Source of the DNA: a virus
Strand: one strand, 5' to 3'
DNA: 20,788 nt
Virus record (IMG/VR): IMGVR_UViG_3300032092_000317
Coordinates: 1 to 20,788 of that record
The position numbers were made by a program, and so were the translations under genes. The notes under the pieces were generated by a model. It ran no database searches. It saw only the letters and a program-made list of their open reading frames with translations, and was not told where the DNA came from. This document shows, one piece after another, positions 1-7,481 of the stretch. The first letter of the stretch is position 1, and the number at the start of each line of letters is the position of its first letter.

Positions 1-449
1 ACTGCTCTCCAAACAATACCAGAAAGAACAACATTAAATACCTTACCTTCTGCAGCAAGTTCACGAGCAGTGGCTTCGGCTATTGGCTGATCATCAGGAA
101 AAGAAGAGAATCCATAATCAGTAATGCAACCAACAACATTCTTTCTTTCATGTTCAATATTAATATATTTACCTTTAAAACTTTTCGCAATAGCAATACC
201 CTTTTCGCCAGATATCATGTGGCCATTCTTGTTGCCAAGATTTGGAGTATATGCATTAAAAGCAACGCCTAAAATATCATAGCTAGCTTCAAAATCAAAA
301 TCTTTTGGAAGCAAATTTTTTAACTTGTCCGCGCTAGCTTTTGCAATGTATTGAAGATCTTCCTTATCCATAGATACCGCTTTGATTTGAATACTATCAA
401 ATCGAATATGGAATGGGCATTCTTCTAATTTTTTACTTTTTTTTGCCAT
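1..449 (-). CDS. Probable capsid maturation (prohead) protease, C-terminus cut by window edge
   Basis: I translated this frame by hand: it opens at ATG 449-447 and runs off the left edge without a stop (149 residues visible). The start follows the stop of the upstream gene by 1 nt (TAATATG). After a lysine-rich start comes a segment containing NAYTPNLGNKNGHMIS, then KYINIEHERKNVVGCI (His-100) and VFNVVLSGIVWR (Ser-143). A His inside an N/D-x-EH..VVG strand followed about 40 residues later by a Ser before a hydrophobic strand resembles phage prohead proteases of the herpesvirus-protease-like fold. The position downstream of terminase and portal also fits. Such an enzyme would cleave scaffold and capsid N-termini during prohead maturation. 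The family assignment is from motif memory; the third catalytic residue cannot be placed and the C-terminus is missing. A scaffold or other core protein remains possible. Confidence 0.5.
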   Translation of the reverse strand, partial: MAKKSKKLEECPFHIRFDSIQIKAVSMDKEDLQYIAKASADKLKNLLPKDFDFEASYDILGVAFNAYTPNLGNKNGHMISGEKGIAIAKSFKGKYINIEHERKNVVGCITDYGFSSFPDDQPIAEATARELAAEGKVFNVVLSGIVWRA

Positions 450-450
450 A

Positions 451-753
451 TTAATTCTGTTGTGTAATTGCGCACCAGTATCGACTGCTTCCACTAGATA
501 CTGCACGAACTTCACCCATTGGAGAGCTAGAAAAAGCTGGGGTGGCATAGCCAGATCCACTTAATACAATATCATAAAATGGAATGCCCTGATCTATAAA
601 AAATGGACTTCTATATTGCAATCTAATAGTGCCAGAAGCATTTCCAAAAGCGGTAAATAAGTTTTCACGACTGCGGCCAATTTCTGCCCATTGACCAGTA
701 AATGGAGCCTGCTGTCCTGTTAAAAGATGTATTGTGTTTAAGAAATCGCTCAT
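451..753 (-). CDS. Small virion-type protein, 100 aa, unknown function
   Basis: Complete 100-residue ORF with no signal peptide or membrane segment. It looks like one small beta-rich domain: alternating hydrophobic/polar stretches (GTIRLQYRSPFF, FYDIVLSGSGY), an SSSPMGEVRAVSSG turn, and an aromatic-ended last strand (RYWCAIT). Short beta-rich proteins of this kind are common among phage head decoration, stopper and fibre-accessory proteins, but I do not recognise a specific family. It lies 44 nt downstream of a fibre-like gene and 1 nt upstream of the probable protease, within the head module. The upstream gap carries TGTAATA followed by two overlapping AATAAATA octamers, so it may head its own late transcript. 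No Shine-Dalgarno sequence is visible. Confidence 0.7.
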   Translation of the reverse strand: MSDFLNTIHLLTGQQAPFTGQWAEIGRSRENLFTAFGNASGTIRLQYRSPFFIDQGIPFYDIVLSGSGYATPAFSSSPMGEVRAVSSGSSRYWCAITQQN

Positions 754-766
754 AATATTATTTATT

Positions 767-773
767 TATTACA
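767..773 (-). promoter_or_regulatory. TGTAATA motif upstream of the 100-aa gene
   Basis: On the minus strand TGTAATA ends 13 nt before the ATG at 753 and runs directly into AATAAATAAATAA, which holds two overlapping copies of AATAAATA, one base from the T4 late promoter TATAAATA. It is the only clear signal in the 44-nt gap 754-797. It could be a late-promoter -10-like element or an A/T-rich translation start signal. Confidence 0.35.
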
Positions 774-797
774 CTCATTTTATTTTAAATAACTTAT

Positions 798-2198
798 TTA
801 AATTTTTATAAGTATTGAGCCTGTGCTTGTTGCATTTAAGGCATATCCTATTTTTACAGAATATAAACCAGAATCGCCAGTTATTCCGCCATTAATAGAC
901 TCTGATAAATATACAATACTATTTGAAGAAAATTGAGTAGTATCAATACCAGTAACAATTCCAAATGCAGCTATATATCCCGTTTGATTATTGGGAATAT
1001 TATCAGTAGCCACTCCCATAAGATGAGTTCTATGATAGGCATTTGATCCATTAGCTAACCATACTTTTGGAAGATTTTGATCAAATCCAGAAATATAAAC
1101 AGCCTGACCATTATTAATTTGTACGCTAGTTTTATTTACAGCTTTAAAATATTGCTCTTGAGATGCAGCAGAAATTAATCCAGTTGTATATCCAGAAAAA
1201 GTTTCAAACTTGTCTGTTGTAATTAAATCTTTATAATAATTAGCTGCAACAACTGACTTTCCACCCAAAACAATATTTACATTTTTAACATCATTTAAAG
1301 TTCCACTTATATCAATACCAATCATTCTTCTGAATGGTATGTAAGCATCTTGGGCCAATGTAGCCCAAGAATAAAATAATCCAGAATTCAAACCAAAACT
1401 TGTAATATGTACTTTTTGTTGATTTTTTGGATCTCTATAATAAAATCTTCCAGTTAACGGAAGCGAAATTGCAAATGGGCCAGACCCACTATTTGATACA
1501 TATACTGCCCATCTATTAACATAAAATTCATTTGCTGAATAATATTCTAGAAGCGTATTTCCAGTTGCTCCATATTCTGAATAAAAAGAAATTGAACTAT
1601 CGCCGCTTGACATAACAACCCCTTCGCTAATATTTTCTTGATATAAATCATTATATCTTCCCTTCAATACAATTGATAAATCTTCGGCCCCAGACAGTCC
1701 GGAATATATATCCAATCCTATAATTTGATTTCCAGTTAAAGTATCTTGAAAAATTTGCCCAGAATTAGCAAATTGCCCAGAATTAATATAAAAATTAGCT
1801 ATTGCAGATCTGTTCGATGGATTTAGAGGAGATCTAACATATAGCTGTCCAGTTAGTGGTGACCATATTGGTTGACCGCTTGCCCCACTTGTCAAATGTG
1901 CTGGCCCAACTCCAGATTCTCCTAAATAAACTTCCCATCCAGTAACGATATAATCTGTATTTAAATATTCTTCATACAAAGAAAGTCCAGTATATGGAAT
2001 TGACAAAAAAAAGTTTGGTGGCTGCAGGCCTATTTCAGATGGAAGCAACACATACTGATTGCTGGCAGGAATAACCAATGGTTTTCCATCTAAAAGCAGA
2101 GTCTGCTTAAATTCATCTGTTGTTAAAGCAGCTCCGCTAATAAACAATCCACCTATATTAAGGTAGGAGTCGCTTTGCTTTACTCTTTTATTAATCAT
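798..2198 (-). CDS. Virion fibre-like protein with two family C beta-modules and a C-terminal surface domain
   Basis: 466 residues. Residues about 71-180 and 205-313 are two copies of one module: a Y-rich opening with a W-x-V-Y strand (VTGWEVYLGESGVGP; NRWAVYVSNSGSGP), then LTGQLYVR / LTGRFYYR, an xxNSG turn, and IGLDIYSGLSGAEDLSIVLKG / IGIDISGTLNDVKNVNIVLGG. The same module occurs in the rightward gene at 16648-18378. Residues about 350-466 form a separate domain with NNGQAVYISG, HLMGVATDNI, GYIAAFGIVTGI and a terminal SILIKI strand. That resembles a small beta-barrel domain common at the C-terminus of phage capsid-decoration and fibre proteins. The start overlaps the stop of the upstream fibre gene by 8 nt, so the two are probably translationally coupled. 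Position between portal and protease would suit a head-associated fibre, but tail location cannot be excluded. Confidence 0.7.
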   Translation of the reverse strand: MINKRVKQSDSYLNIGGLFISGAALTTDEFKQTLLLDGKPLVIPASNQYVLLPSEIGLQPPNFFLSIPYTGLSLYEEYLNTDYIVTGWEVYLGESGVGPAHLTSGASGQPIWSPLTGQLYVRSPLNPSNRSAIANFYINSGQFANSGQIFQDTLTGNQIIGLDIYSGLSGAEDLSIVLKGRYNDLYQENISEGVVMSSGDSSISFYSEYGATGNTLLEYYSANEFYVNRWAVYVSNSGSGPFAISLPLTGRFYYRDPKNQQKVHITSFGLNSGLFYSWATLAQDAYIPFRRMIGIDISGTLNDVKNVNIVLGGKSVVAANYYKDLITTDKFETFSGYTTGLISAASQEQYFKAVNKTSVQINNGQAVYISGFDQNLPKVWLANGSNAYHRTHLMGVATDNIPNNQTGYIAAFGIVTGIDTTQFSSNSIVYLSESINGGITGDSGLYSVKIGYALNATSTGSILIKI

Positions 2199-3621
2199 AT
2201 GATGGATCTAAAGTAAATTGACTATACTGTAATGAGGCATGAAATATAGTACTTTCTGTAGATTTGCCGCTAGCCATTATATAAAAATTTGCATCATTTC
2301 CAGACTCTATAAATATGCCATAATCGTCGCTTCCACCAAATAAATCTGCCTGATCTTTGATAACTGTTTGTAAATTTGTACCTCTAGCAATTACGAAATA
2401 TTTTCTTCCATAAATAGTTTCTTCAAAGTCTTTACCCGCAAAACTTGCTAGAAAATCTGTAACTGGTGCATATTTACATGCAAAATAATCAACATGGCCA
2501 ACAAGCGCTGCTCCGGTTGGAACCTGTATGCCAGAATATTTAGTTCTTGGAACCTTCATTGCTTTAATAACTTGACCACCAGAAATTAAAGCTTTTAGAT
2601 TTATATTTCCAAAATAAGAATTGTTTACACTATTGCCAATACCAAAAGAATATGGATGCGGAAAGGCATCCCCGCCAGTCATATTAACGCCATTTATAAT
2701 TGTTGATCCTGTTTGATTAAATAAATACGCGCCGCTTAAATTTATATAAGTACAACCCTTGTTATTTGCAAAATATCCATCATTACAATTAATTGTTGAT
2801 ACAGATTTATTTCCAACAAGATAATTTCTATCGCCATTAATAAAAGTAGCAGAGTTGCCTGATGCAAAAAAATTCTGATAGCCAATCCAATTATAAGAAC
2901 CAGCTTGTGTTGATAAATTTGTACCCCAACCACTACCAATATATGAAAATGTTATAGTTTTTAAAAACGTATTTGTATTGATATTTATATCATTAGTTCC
3001 GCTTAGTAAAATATCTGATCCGCTTATTGTATTTAAACTTTTTACCCCAGCATTTTTAGCTCCACTAGAGTCTATGTAAATATTTTGACCAGTAACTCTA
3101 ACTGATGTACCATTCTCTCCAATTAAAGTAATTGAGCCAGATTTATTATTAATTTGACTAACTGTTTGGGCAGAAAGTCTAATTGCTCCACCAGAAAAAT
3201 AACTTACAATATTTTCTTGGCCAGTAATTGAAATGCCACTAATTGCAATTGTACTTGCATTTAATGGCCATACATCAACGTTGCCAGCCCCAGACAATGT
3301 AAGATTTCCACTTAGCGTATTCAATCTATTAACAGAAGTAGCTCCAGTTAGTCCAAAAACTATCGTAGAGCCTCCGCTAACATATGAATAAATACCGCTT
3401 GTGCCAGTTATATTAACATTACCAGTTAAACCAGCAAATGACTGTACAAAGTTACCATTATTATTATTTAATGTAAAATATAAAGTATTTCCTACAGGAA
3501 CAGTTTTAAGTCCAGAAACCCCACTTAAATAACTATAATTTGGATAAAGTGGATCAGCATATGTTTTTACTGCGCCAGATATATCTGGATGAAGCTGTGA
3601 TGCGCGGATAAGTGTTCTCAT
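2191..3621 (-). CDS. Fibre-like virion protein with shaft repeats and a 16-residue solenoid
   Basis: 476 residues. Residues 65-226 hold shaft-like repeats of the form GN-x-x-LSG..NI-x-V....TI-x-ISG (for example GNLTLSGAGNVDV, GSITLIGENG, SDILLSGTNDININ), typical of trimeric phage fibre shafts. Residues 250-313 hold four exact-length 16-residue repeats, each opening with an aromatic pair position (NFFASG, NYLVGN, GYFANN, AYLFNQ) and ending near T-x-IN, which suggests a beta-solenoid. The C-terminal 110 residues (VGHVDYFACKYAP through FTLDPSYD) form a globular domain with an ETIYGRKYFVIARGT segment. ATG 3621-3619 overlaps the stop of the portal C-terminal frame by one base (TAATG). This arrangement implies expression with the portal. 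The order of shaft, solenoid and globular tip supports a virion spike or fibre; exact location is unknown. Confidence 0.7.
   Translation of the reverse strand: MRTLIRASQLHPDISGAVKTYADPLYPNYSYLSGVSGLKTVPVGNTLYFTLNNNNGNFVQSFAGLTGNVNITGTSGIYSYVSGGSTIVFGLTGATSVNRLNTLSGNLTLSGAGNVDVWPLNASTIAISGISITGQENIVSYFSGGAIRLSAQTVSQINNKSGSITLIGENGTSVRVTGQNIYIDSSGAKNAGVKSLNTISGSDILLSGTNDININTNTFLKTITFSYIGSGWGTNLSTQAGSYNWIGYQNFFASGNSATFINGDRNYLVGNKSVSTINCNDGYFANNKGCTYINLSGAYLFNQTGSTIINGVNMTGGDAFPHPYSFGIGNSVNNSYFGNINLKALISGGQVIKAMKVPRTKYSGIQVPTGAALVGHVDYFACKYAPVTDFLASFAGKDFEETIYGRKYFVIARGTNLQTVIKDQADLFGGSDDYGIFIESGNDANFYIMASGKSTESTIFHASLQYSQFTLDPSYD
2683..2874 (-). repeat. Four tandem 16-residue (48-bp) solenoid repeats
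   Basis: Coding repeats for residues 250-313 of the fibre-like protein. Repeat starts are at residues 250, 266, 282 and 298, exactly 16 apart. Conserved features are an aromatic at position 2, a small residue or N near position 6, and a T/S-x-I-N stretch near the end. They are recognisable only at protein level, so the repeats are old. Confidence 0.6.
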
Positions 3622-4559
3622 TATTTTTTAGAATGATAAAGTATTGCTGCCTCATCTTCTCCTATTTCATGGTGAGCGGCAATATCAAAAATTTCTTTTG
3701 AAATATTATTTTTTGTCACATCTTGAGCTGGATTTTCAATATATTGATTAACTTTATTTTTCCAATCTGGCCTTTGCTCGGAGGAAATAATTATATTTGC
3801 CAAATCAAACGCTATGCTTTTTTGAGACTGATTTAGTTTTTTAATTTTATATTTTTTCTTTAGCGCTTCAGAGATTAAATTTTCTAATTCATCTTTTTCT
3901 TTTAATACAGATCCAATCAAAGCAGTGCTAAACTTATAAGATGCAACAGATTTTTGTCCTATTGGCGTAATAGCTTGCGTTGTTTGCTTTGCTGGTGTGC
4001 CATTTGGCCTCCCAGCCTGACCAGCAGGAGATTGTTTTGGATTTAATAATGGCTGATAAAAACCATCTTCTTTTTCAGAAATCATTTCCCTTTGAGACTC
4101 AACAAGCTCATATGGTTCTGGTAATACGTTAGTATTAATTGCAGAAATTGCATCCTTTGGAGAAATTGCCCCAAGCTCTAGCAATCTTGTGTAAACTCTA
4201 GACAGCACGGCAGAATCATTTCTAAAATTATGAGTCTTCCATTTTGGTGTTGGAACAGACTTAAAGTTCATAGTTTTGGCTATTTCACGCACTTGTGGCT
4301 CCAAGAATTTAACAATGAATTCTTTTCTTGCAAACTCAAGCCTCTTGAAAAATGCATCCATTTTTGCACTAGCATTTGCAAATTTATCATCGCCAAAAAT
4401 AATATTATTTAAACCAAGTCTGATATCACGATCTACAATTTCATATTTTTTTGGGTCAAGAATATCTCCAATTTGTGGAATAACGAATTGGGCCTTTGTT
4501 GTATAGTCTGCAATTAAAACTCTTCCAACGCTACCATTTTCAAAAATTTTACGAAGCAC
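3621..4559 (-). CDS. Portal protein, C-terminal part (separate frame after in-frame TAA)
   Basis: 312 residues, starting from GTG 4559-4557, which directly follows the TAA that ends the upstream portal frame, in the same frame. It opens with [20 protein letters not shown] and then [21 protein letters not shown], the region that in intact phage portals follows the long stem helix and pairs with capsid and terminase contacts. It continues through a helical segment ([20 protein letters not shown]) to a Pro/Gln/Gly-rich linker at about 175-205 and a charged helical tail, as is usual for portal C-termini. There is no Shine-Dalgarno sequence before the GTG and no independent start context. Either it is reached by readthrough or reinitiation, giving one or two portal chains, or the TAA is a mutation or sequence error. 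Homology to the portal is inferred from family pattern; a separate function is unlikely. Confidence 0.7.
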   Translation of the reverse strand: MLRKIFENGSVGRVLIADYTTKAQFVIPQIGDILDPKKYEIVDRDIRLGLNNIIFGDDKFANASAKMDAFFKRLEFARKEFIVKFLEPQVREIAKTMNFKSVPTPKWKTHNFRNDSAVLSRVYTRLLELGAISPKDAISAINTNVLPEPYELVESQREMISEKEDGFYQPLLNPKQSPAGQAGRPNGTPAKQTTQAITPIGQKSVASYKFSTALIGSVLKEKDELENLISEALKKKYKIKKLNQSQKSIAFDLANIIISSEQRPDWKNKVNQYIENPAQDVTKNNISKEIFDIAAHHEIGEDEAAILYHSKK

Positions 4560-4562
4560 TTA
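4560..4562 (-). other. In-frame TAA interrupting the portal reading frame
   Basis: Minus-strand order is CCA AGC CAA AAA AGC CAG TAA GTG CTT CGT AAA. Upstream frame 5519-4560 and downstream frame 4559-3621 are in phase with nothing between them but this codon. Replacing TAA with CAA (one base) would yield one 632-residue chain, a normal portal length. Other genes in the window end with TAA, TAG and TGA, so a reassigned code does not explain it. Confidence 0.85.
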
Positions 4563-5519
4563 CTGGCTTTTTTGGCTTGGCGGTCCAAGCTCATCATTTC
4601 CCTGAGTTATTAACAAAACTGCTTGCTGAATGGTTCTAGATACAGCCATATCAACTTTTTTAAGCTCTAATTTCCAATTTATGTCTTCTAGAACTGGAAA
4701 GCCCATTGGAACTGCCAATGGTTCATAGTCTTGTTTTTTGTAAAAAATACTAACCAACCTATCAGAGTCAAGAGAAATCTCAAGAGATTGATTTCCATTT
4801 TTAATATTTTTTAACTCAGGCATTGTGGATGCAATTTTTTTATCCTCATCATTGTTCGGCCTTAACAATGCACCAATCTCAAAAGAATTCAATCTTTTCT
4901 TGTAAATAGGAGAGGTAAAGCTAGAAGACGCTAATACTTGTATATCATATGGATTTAATATAATATATTTTAATGGAACCTTTAACGCAGCCTCTGCAAT
5001 ATTCATTTGCTGAAGTTTTCGCAAACTTTCCCTTGGAAATTCACCGAATAATTTATAAATAAAAACATTTCCACTTCTGAAATATTCACGAAAGAACATA
5101 TCTGTCAACTGCCATAAATTTATTTTTTCTGCCCAAATATTAAAAAAGTTTCTTGATTCTTTATTTCCGCCACTGAATGTAATTTCAGAAATTGCAAATT
5201 CAGTCATTAAATCAATAGTATTTCTAAAAATAGGAACATTCCAATAGGCCTTTTGACATAAAAGAATTGTATCTTGCAATGAAATATTTGTAGCATATTT
5301 GCCATTACTTCTTTCGTACAAAAATGGCGCAACCCCAGCTTCAAGATTAGCAAATCTTTGAATTCTGGTTATGCTACCAGCAGAATTTGCCCTTGATCCT
5401 CTTTCAGGAGTTGTATCGCAAGACCCAATTAGCTTATCATAATCATCCAAGCTAGCTGTTAATGGTTCCGAAATCTCCTTTTTATTCTTTTTAGACCTTG
5501 TACCCTTTTTAGATATCAT
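4560..5519 (-). CDS. Portal protein, N-terminal part
   Basis: 319 residues from ATG 5519-5517. A basic disordered start (about 1-20) is followed by helical and mixed segments: LCQKAYWNVPIFRNTIDLMTE (about 88-107), FFREYFRSGNVFIYK (142-156), KYIILNPYDIQVLAS (184-198), then FYKKQDYEPLAVPMGFPVLEDI (259-280) and the stem-type helix ending AVLLITQGNDELGPP. These are hallmarks of dodecameric portals that form the DNA entry vertex, bind the large terminase and nucleate head assembly. The gene sits 56 nt downstream of the terminase, the usual order. At 319 residues it is about half a normal portal; the missing half is the frame that follows directly. The upstream gap holds TGTAATAAATAA, a possible promoter. 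I see the split directly; the portal call is from family pattern. Confidence 0.8.
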   Translation of the reverse strand: MISKKGTRSKKNKKEISEPLTASLDDYDKLIGSCDTTPERGSRANSAGSITRIQRFANLEAGVAPFLYERSNGKYATNISLQDTILLCQKAYWNVPIFRNTIDLMTEFAISEITFSGGNKESRNFFNIWAEKINLWQLTDMFFREYFRSGNVFIYKLFGEFPRESLRKLQQMNIAEAALKVPLKYIILNPYDIQVLASSSFTSPIYKKRLNSFEIGALLRPNNDEDKKIASTMPELKNIKNGNQSLEISLDSDRLVSIFYKKQDYEPLAVPMGFPVLEDINWKLELKKVDMAVSRTIQQAVLLITQGNDELGPPSQKSQ

Positions 5520-5530
5520 ATGCAGTTATT

Positions 5531-5537
5531 TATTACA
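5531..5537 (-). promoter_or_regulatory. TGTAATA motif upstream of the portal gene
   Basis: In the 56-nt gap between terminase and portal the minus strand reads TTACTGTAATAAATAAC, ending about 9 nt before the ATG. TGTAATA ends 11 nt before the start and overlaps AATAAATA. The 11-mer TATTACAGTAA on the plus strand (5531-5541) is identical to the one before the PhoH gene (11608-11618), and ATTACAGTAAT at 5532-5542 is palindromic except for its centre. Confidence 0.4.
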
Positions 5538-5575
5538 GTAATGTATTCTGAAATTCATTTTATTTAAAAATTAAA

Positions 5576-7480
5576 TTAAATTAGAGTTGGTATAAACTGT
5601 TCTCTTTTAATTTCCACTTGAGTTTTAACTAATTCAAAATAACATTTTATACCCCAATTACCTAATAATAGCGTGCTGTAGTTATCTTTTCTAGGTTTAT
5701 TATTTGCCGTTGAAGTTCTGGCTGATCTTGGAAGATCAAAGCTTTGATGGCCTCTGGAGGTTGATGTTACCTCAATATTTGCACACTGCTCTTTTGTTGA
5801 AATAATAATATCATCCTGAAGTTCAATAAATTCTCTTATTGATAATTTTCTATTATCTTCTTTGGAATCACCCTCTAGAATCCCAGATCCGTGAGGAAAT
5901 ACTAATTTTAATGGAATTCTTAAATTAAACATATAGGACATATATTCTGGGTGGTTGCTGGCACGAGAAGCAAACCATATTTTTTTATGATCAATGCATG
6001 ACTGTAAATAAGAATTAGATCTCATAATCCAATCTGTGCTTGGCGTTTGTCTAATGCACATGCAGCCCATGTCTGGGCTATATTGTTTTTTTGCTTTAGT
6101 AAGCATATCTACTTGATCCTGACCATCTTTGGTAGAATCCCATTCTGTTATATATGTTATTTTTTTACTTATACCCTTAAACAATTCACTTTCATTACAT
6201 GCGTCAATAATTGTATCCAAGTTCGAAGAGTCGGCAATTATTAAAACAACATTGAAATGTGTTAGCACATAATAAATATATTTTATATGATCTTGAAGAT
6301 CTGCACCGATCCTCTGATACCCATGAACAAGAACCCCTTCTTCTTTTTCTTCATCAAGCTCTACAACTGACATTGCAAAAAAGTCTGACGATGCGCTTTT
6401 TGAATAGTTTGGATCAATTGATAATATATATTTTTTTAATGGGTCTCCAGTAACTTTAGAATGTGGATACTCGCCATCTGGAATGGTACATTCGTTCATT
6501 TTACGCATTGAAAAATACCCATCGCCACCATCACGAAACTGTGCGCCATATTCGCGCTGAAACGAATCTTCTGATATGCTTGCTCTTTGTGATTGAATAA
6601 ACTCTCGGTTTAATATAGTTGCTGGTATAGCCTCCCATCCCATTTGTGATATAAAATAAGTTGGCCTTTCCTCTTCCTTATTATTCATCGTCAAAATATC
6701 CGGACGTTCTACAAAATCAGTCCAGTCGGAATACATTTTATACAAATGCTGGAATTGATAAGAGGCAGATGACAAACAGATCATTTGTGCGGCATTTTCA
6801 AAAATCATTTTATTATTGGGATGTAATGTGCCAGCTTTAATTAACTCGTCCTCTAATTTTCTAACTTTAATTCTGAACGCAGCGTCCCTTGGCGAAGACA
6901 AGAATGGTGCTAATACATCATTAATCATCTGCGGAGATAATAGCAAAACCTCATCAAGGATAAGAACATCGCAACGCATGCCTCGCGTATCTTCAGAAAG
7001 TGGAATAGCGCATATATATCCACCATTAACGTCCCATTGAAACTTATCGTTTCTTAAATAAGGTTTTTTATCAAAGCATGATCTTGCAAGCTGAGCTTCT
7101 TCTGTGTTTAATAGTCTTACAATTTCTTCAAAAATTCTGCGGCTTGTTCTAAAATTTGCTGAAGCAATAACAATTCTAGTACCAGGCTCAAATATACATT
7201 TTAATATACAATACCAACCAGCTAAAGTAGATTTTCCACCACCACGACTAAAAATAAGCATGCAATTATTCTTTTCAAACATTGCATTTATATGCATAAC
7301 CTGCATTGGCTCCATATTAATACCAAGAATTAATTGTGATGTAAATCCAATATTATGCCTTAGAAATTTTGCTAAACTTATTTTTGCTGTTCTATCGTCC
7401 AACTCACCACGCAATTCTAATAGCTCATTGTTAAAATTAGCTATTTCTTTTGCTGGTTGATTTCCTGCCCAAATTGCCAT
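5576..7480 (-). CDS. terL: Terminase large subunit (packaging ATPase and nuclease)
   Basis: 634 residues. The ATPase domain shows Walker A FSRGGGKST (77-85), Walker B VLILDEV (172-178, D176/E177) and coupling motif LSSAS (236-240). The RNase H-like nuclease domain begins at about 350: ILSIDPNYS (Asp-356), then VVLIIADSSN (Asp-417); KDNYSTLLLGNW (Asp-599) is a likely third metal ligand. The enzyme docks on the portal, pumps DNA into the prohead with ATP and cuts the concatemer. Length is normal. Start ATG 7480 follows the nuclease gene's TAG by 1 nt, without a Shine-Dalgarno sequence. All catalytic motifs look intact, so the packaging module appears functional apart from the split portal. The packaging strategy (headful or cos) cannot be told from the sequence. 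Confidence 0.95.
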   Translation of the reverse strand: MAIWAGNQPAKEIANFNNELLELRGELDDRTAKISLAKFLRHNIGFTSQLILGINMEPMQVMHINAMFEKNNCMLIFSRGGGKSTLAGWYCILKCIFEPGTRIVIASANFRTSRRIFEEIVRLLNTEEAQLARSCFDKKPYLRNDKFQWDVNGGYICAIPLSEDTRGMRCDVLILDEVLLLSPQMINDVLAPFLSSPRDAAFRIKVRKLEDELIKAGTLHPNNKMIFENAAQMICLSSASYQFQHLYKMYSDWTDFVERPDILTMNNKEEERPTYFISQMGWEAIPATILNREFIQSQRASISEDSFQREYGAQFRDGGDGYFSMRKMNECTIPDGEYPHSKVTGDPLKKYILSIDPNYSKSASSDFFAMSVVELDEEKEEGVLVHGYQRIGADLQDHIKYIYYVLTHFNVVLIIADSSNLDTIIDACNESELFKGISKKITYITEWDSTKDGQDQVDMLTKAKKQYSPDMGCMCIRQTPSTDWIMRSNSYLQSCIDHKKIWFASRASNHPEYMSYMFNLRIPLKLVFPHGSGILEGDSKEDNRKLSIREFIELQDDIIISTKEQCANIEVTSTSRGHQSFDLPRSARTSTANNKPRKDNYSTLLLGNWGIKCYFELVKTQVEIKREQFIPTLI

Positions 7481-7481
7481 A

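Noticed and set aside
2742-2939. Leftward 65-codon frame inside the fibre-like gene
   Set aside because: Same strand but a different frame within the repeat-bearing gene; hydrophobic low-complexity translation typical of AT-rich shadow frames.
4230-4506. Rightward frames opposite the portal C-terminal part
   Set aside because: Antisense to a conserved-looking portal region; no domain or initiation signal.
3621-5519. Reassignment of TAA to an amino acid genome-wide as the cause of the portal split
   Set aside because: TAA ends many other genes here at sensible places (terminase, sigma factor, fibre genes with overlapping next starts), and TAG and TGA are also used as stops.
6047-7460. Rightward open frames opposite the terminase gene
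   Set aside because: They lie antisense to a gene with intact catalytic motifs, have no recognisable domains and no plausible start context; shadows.
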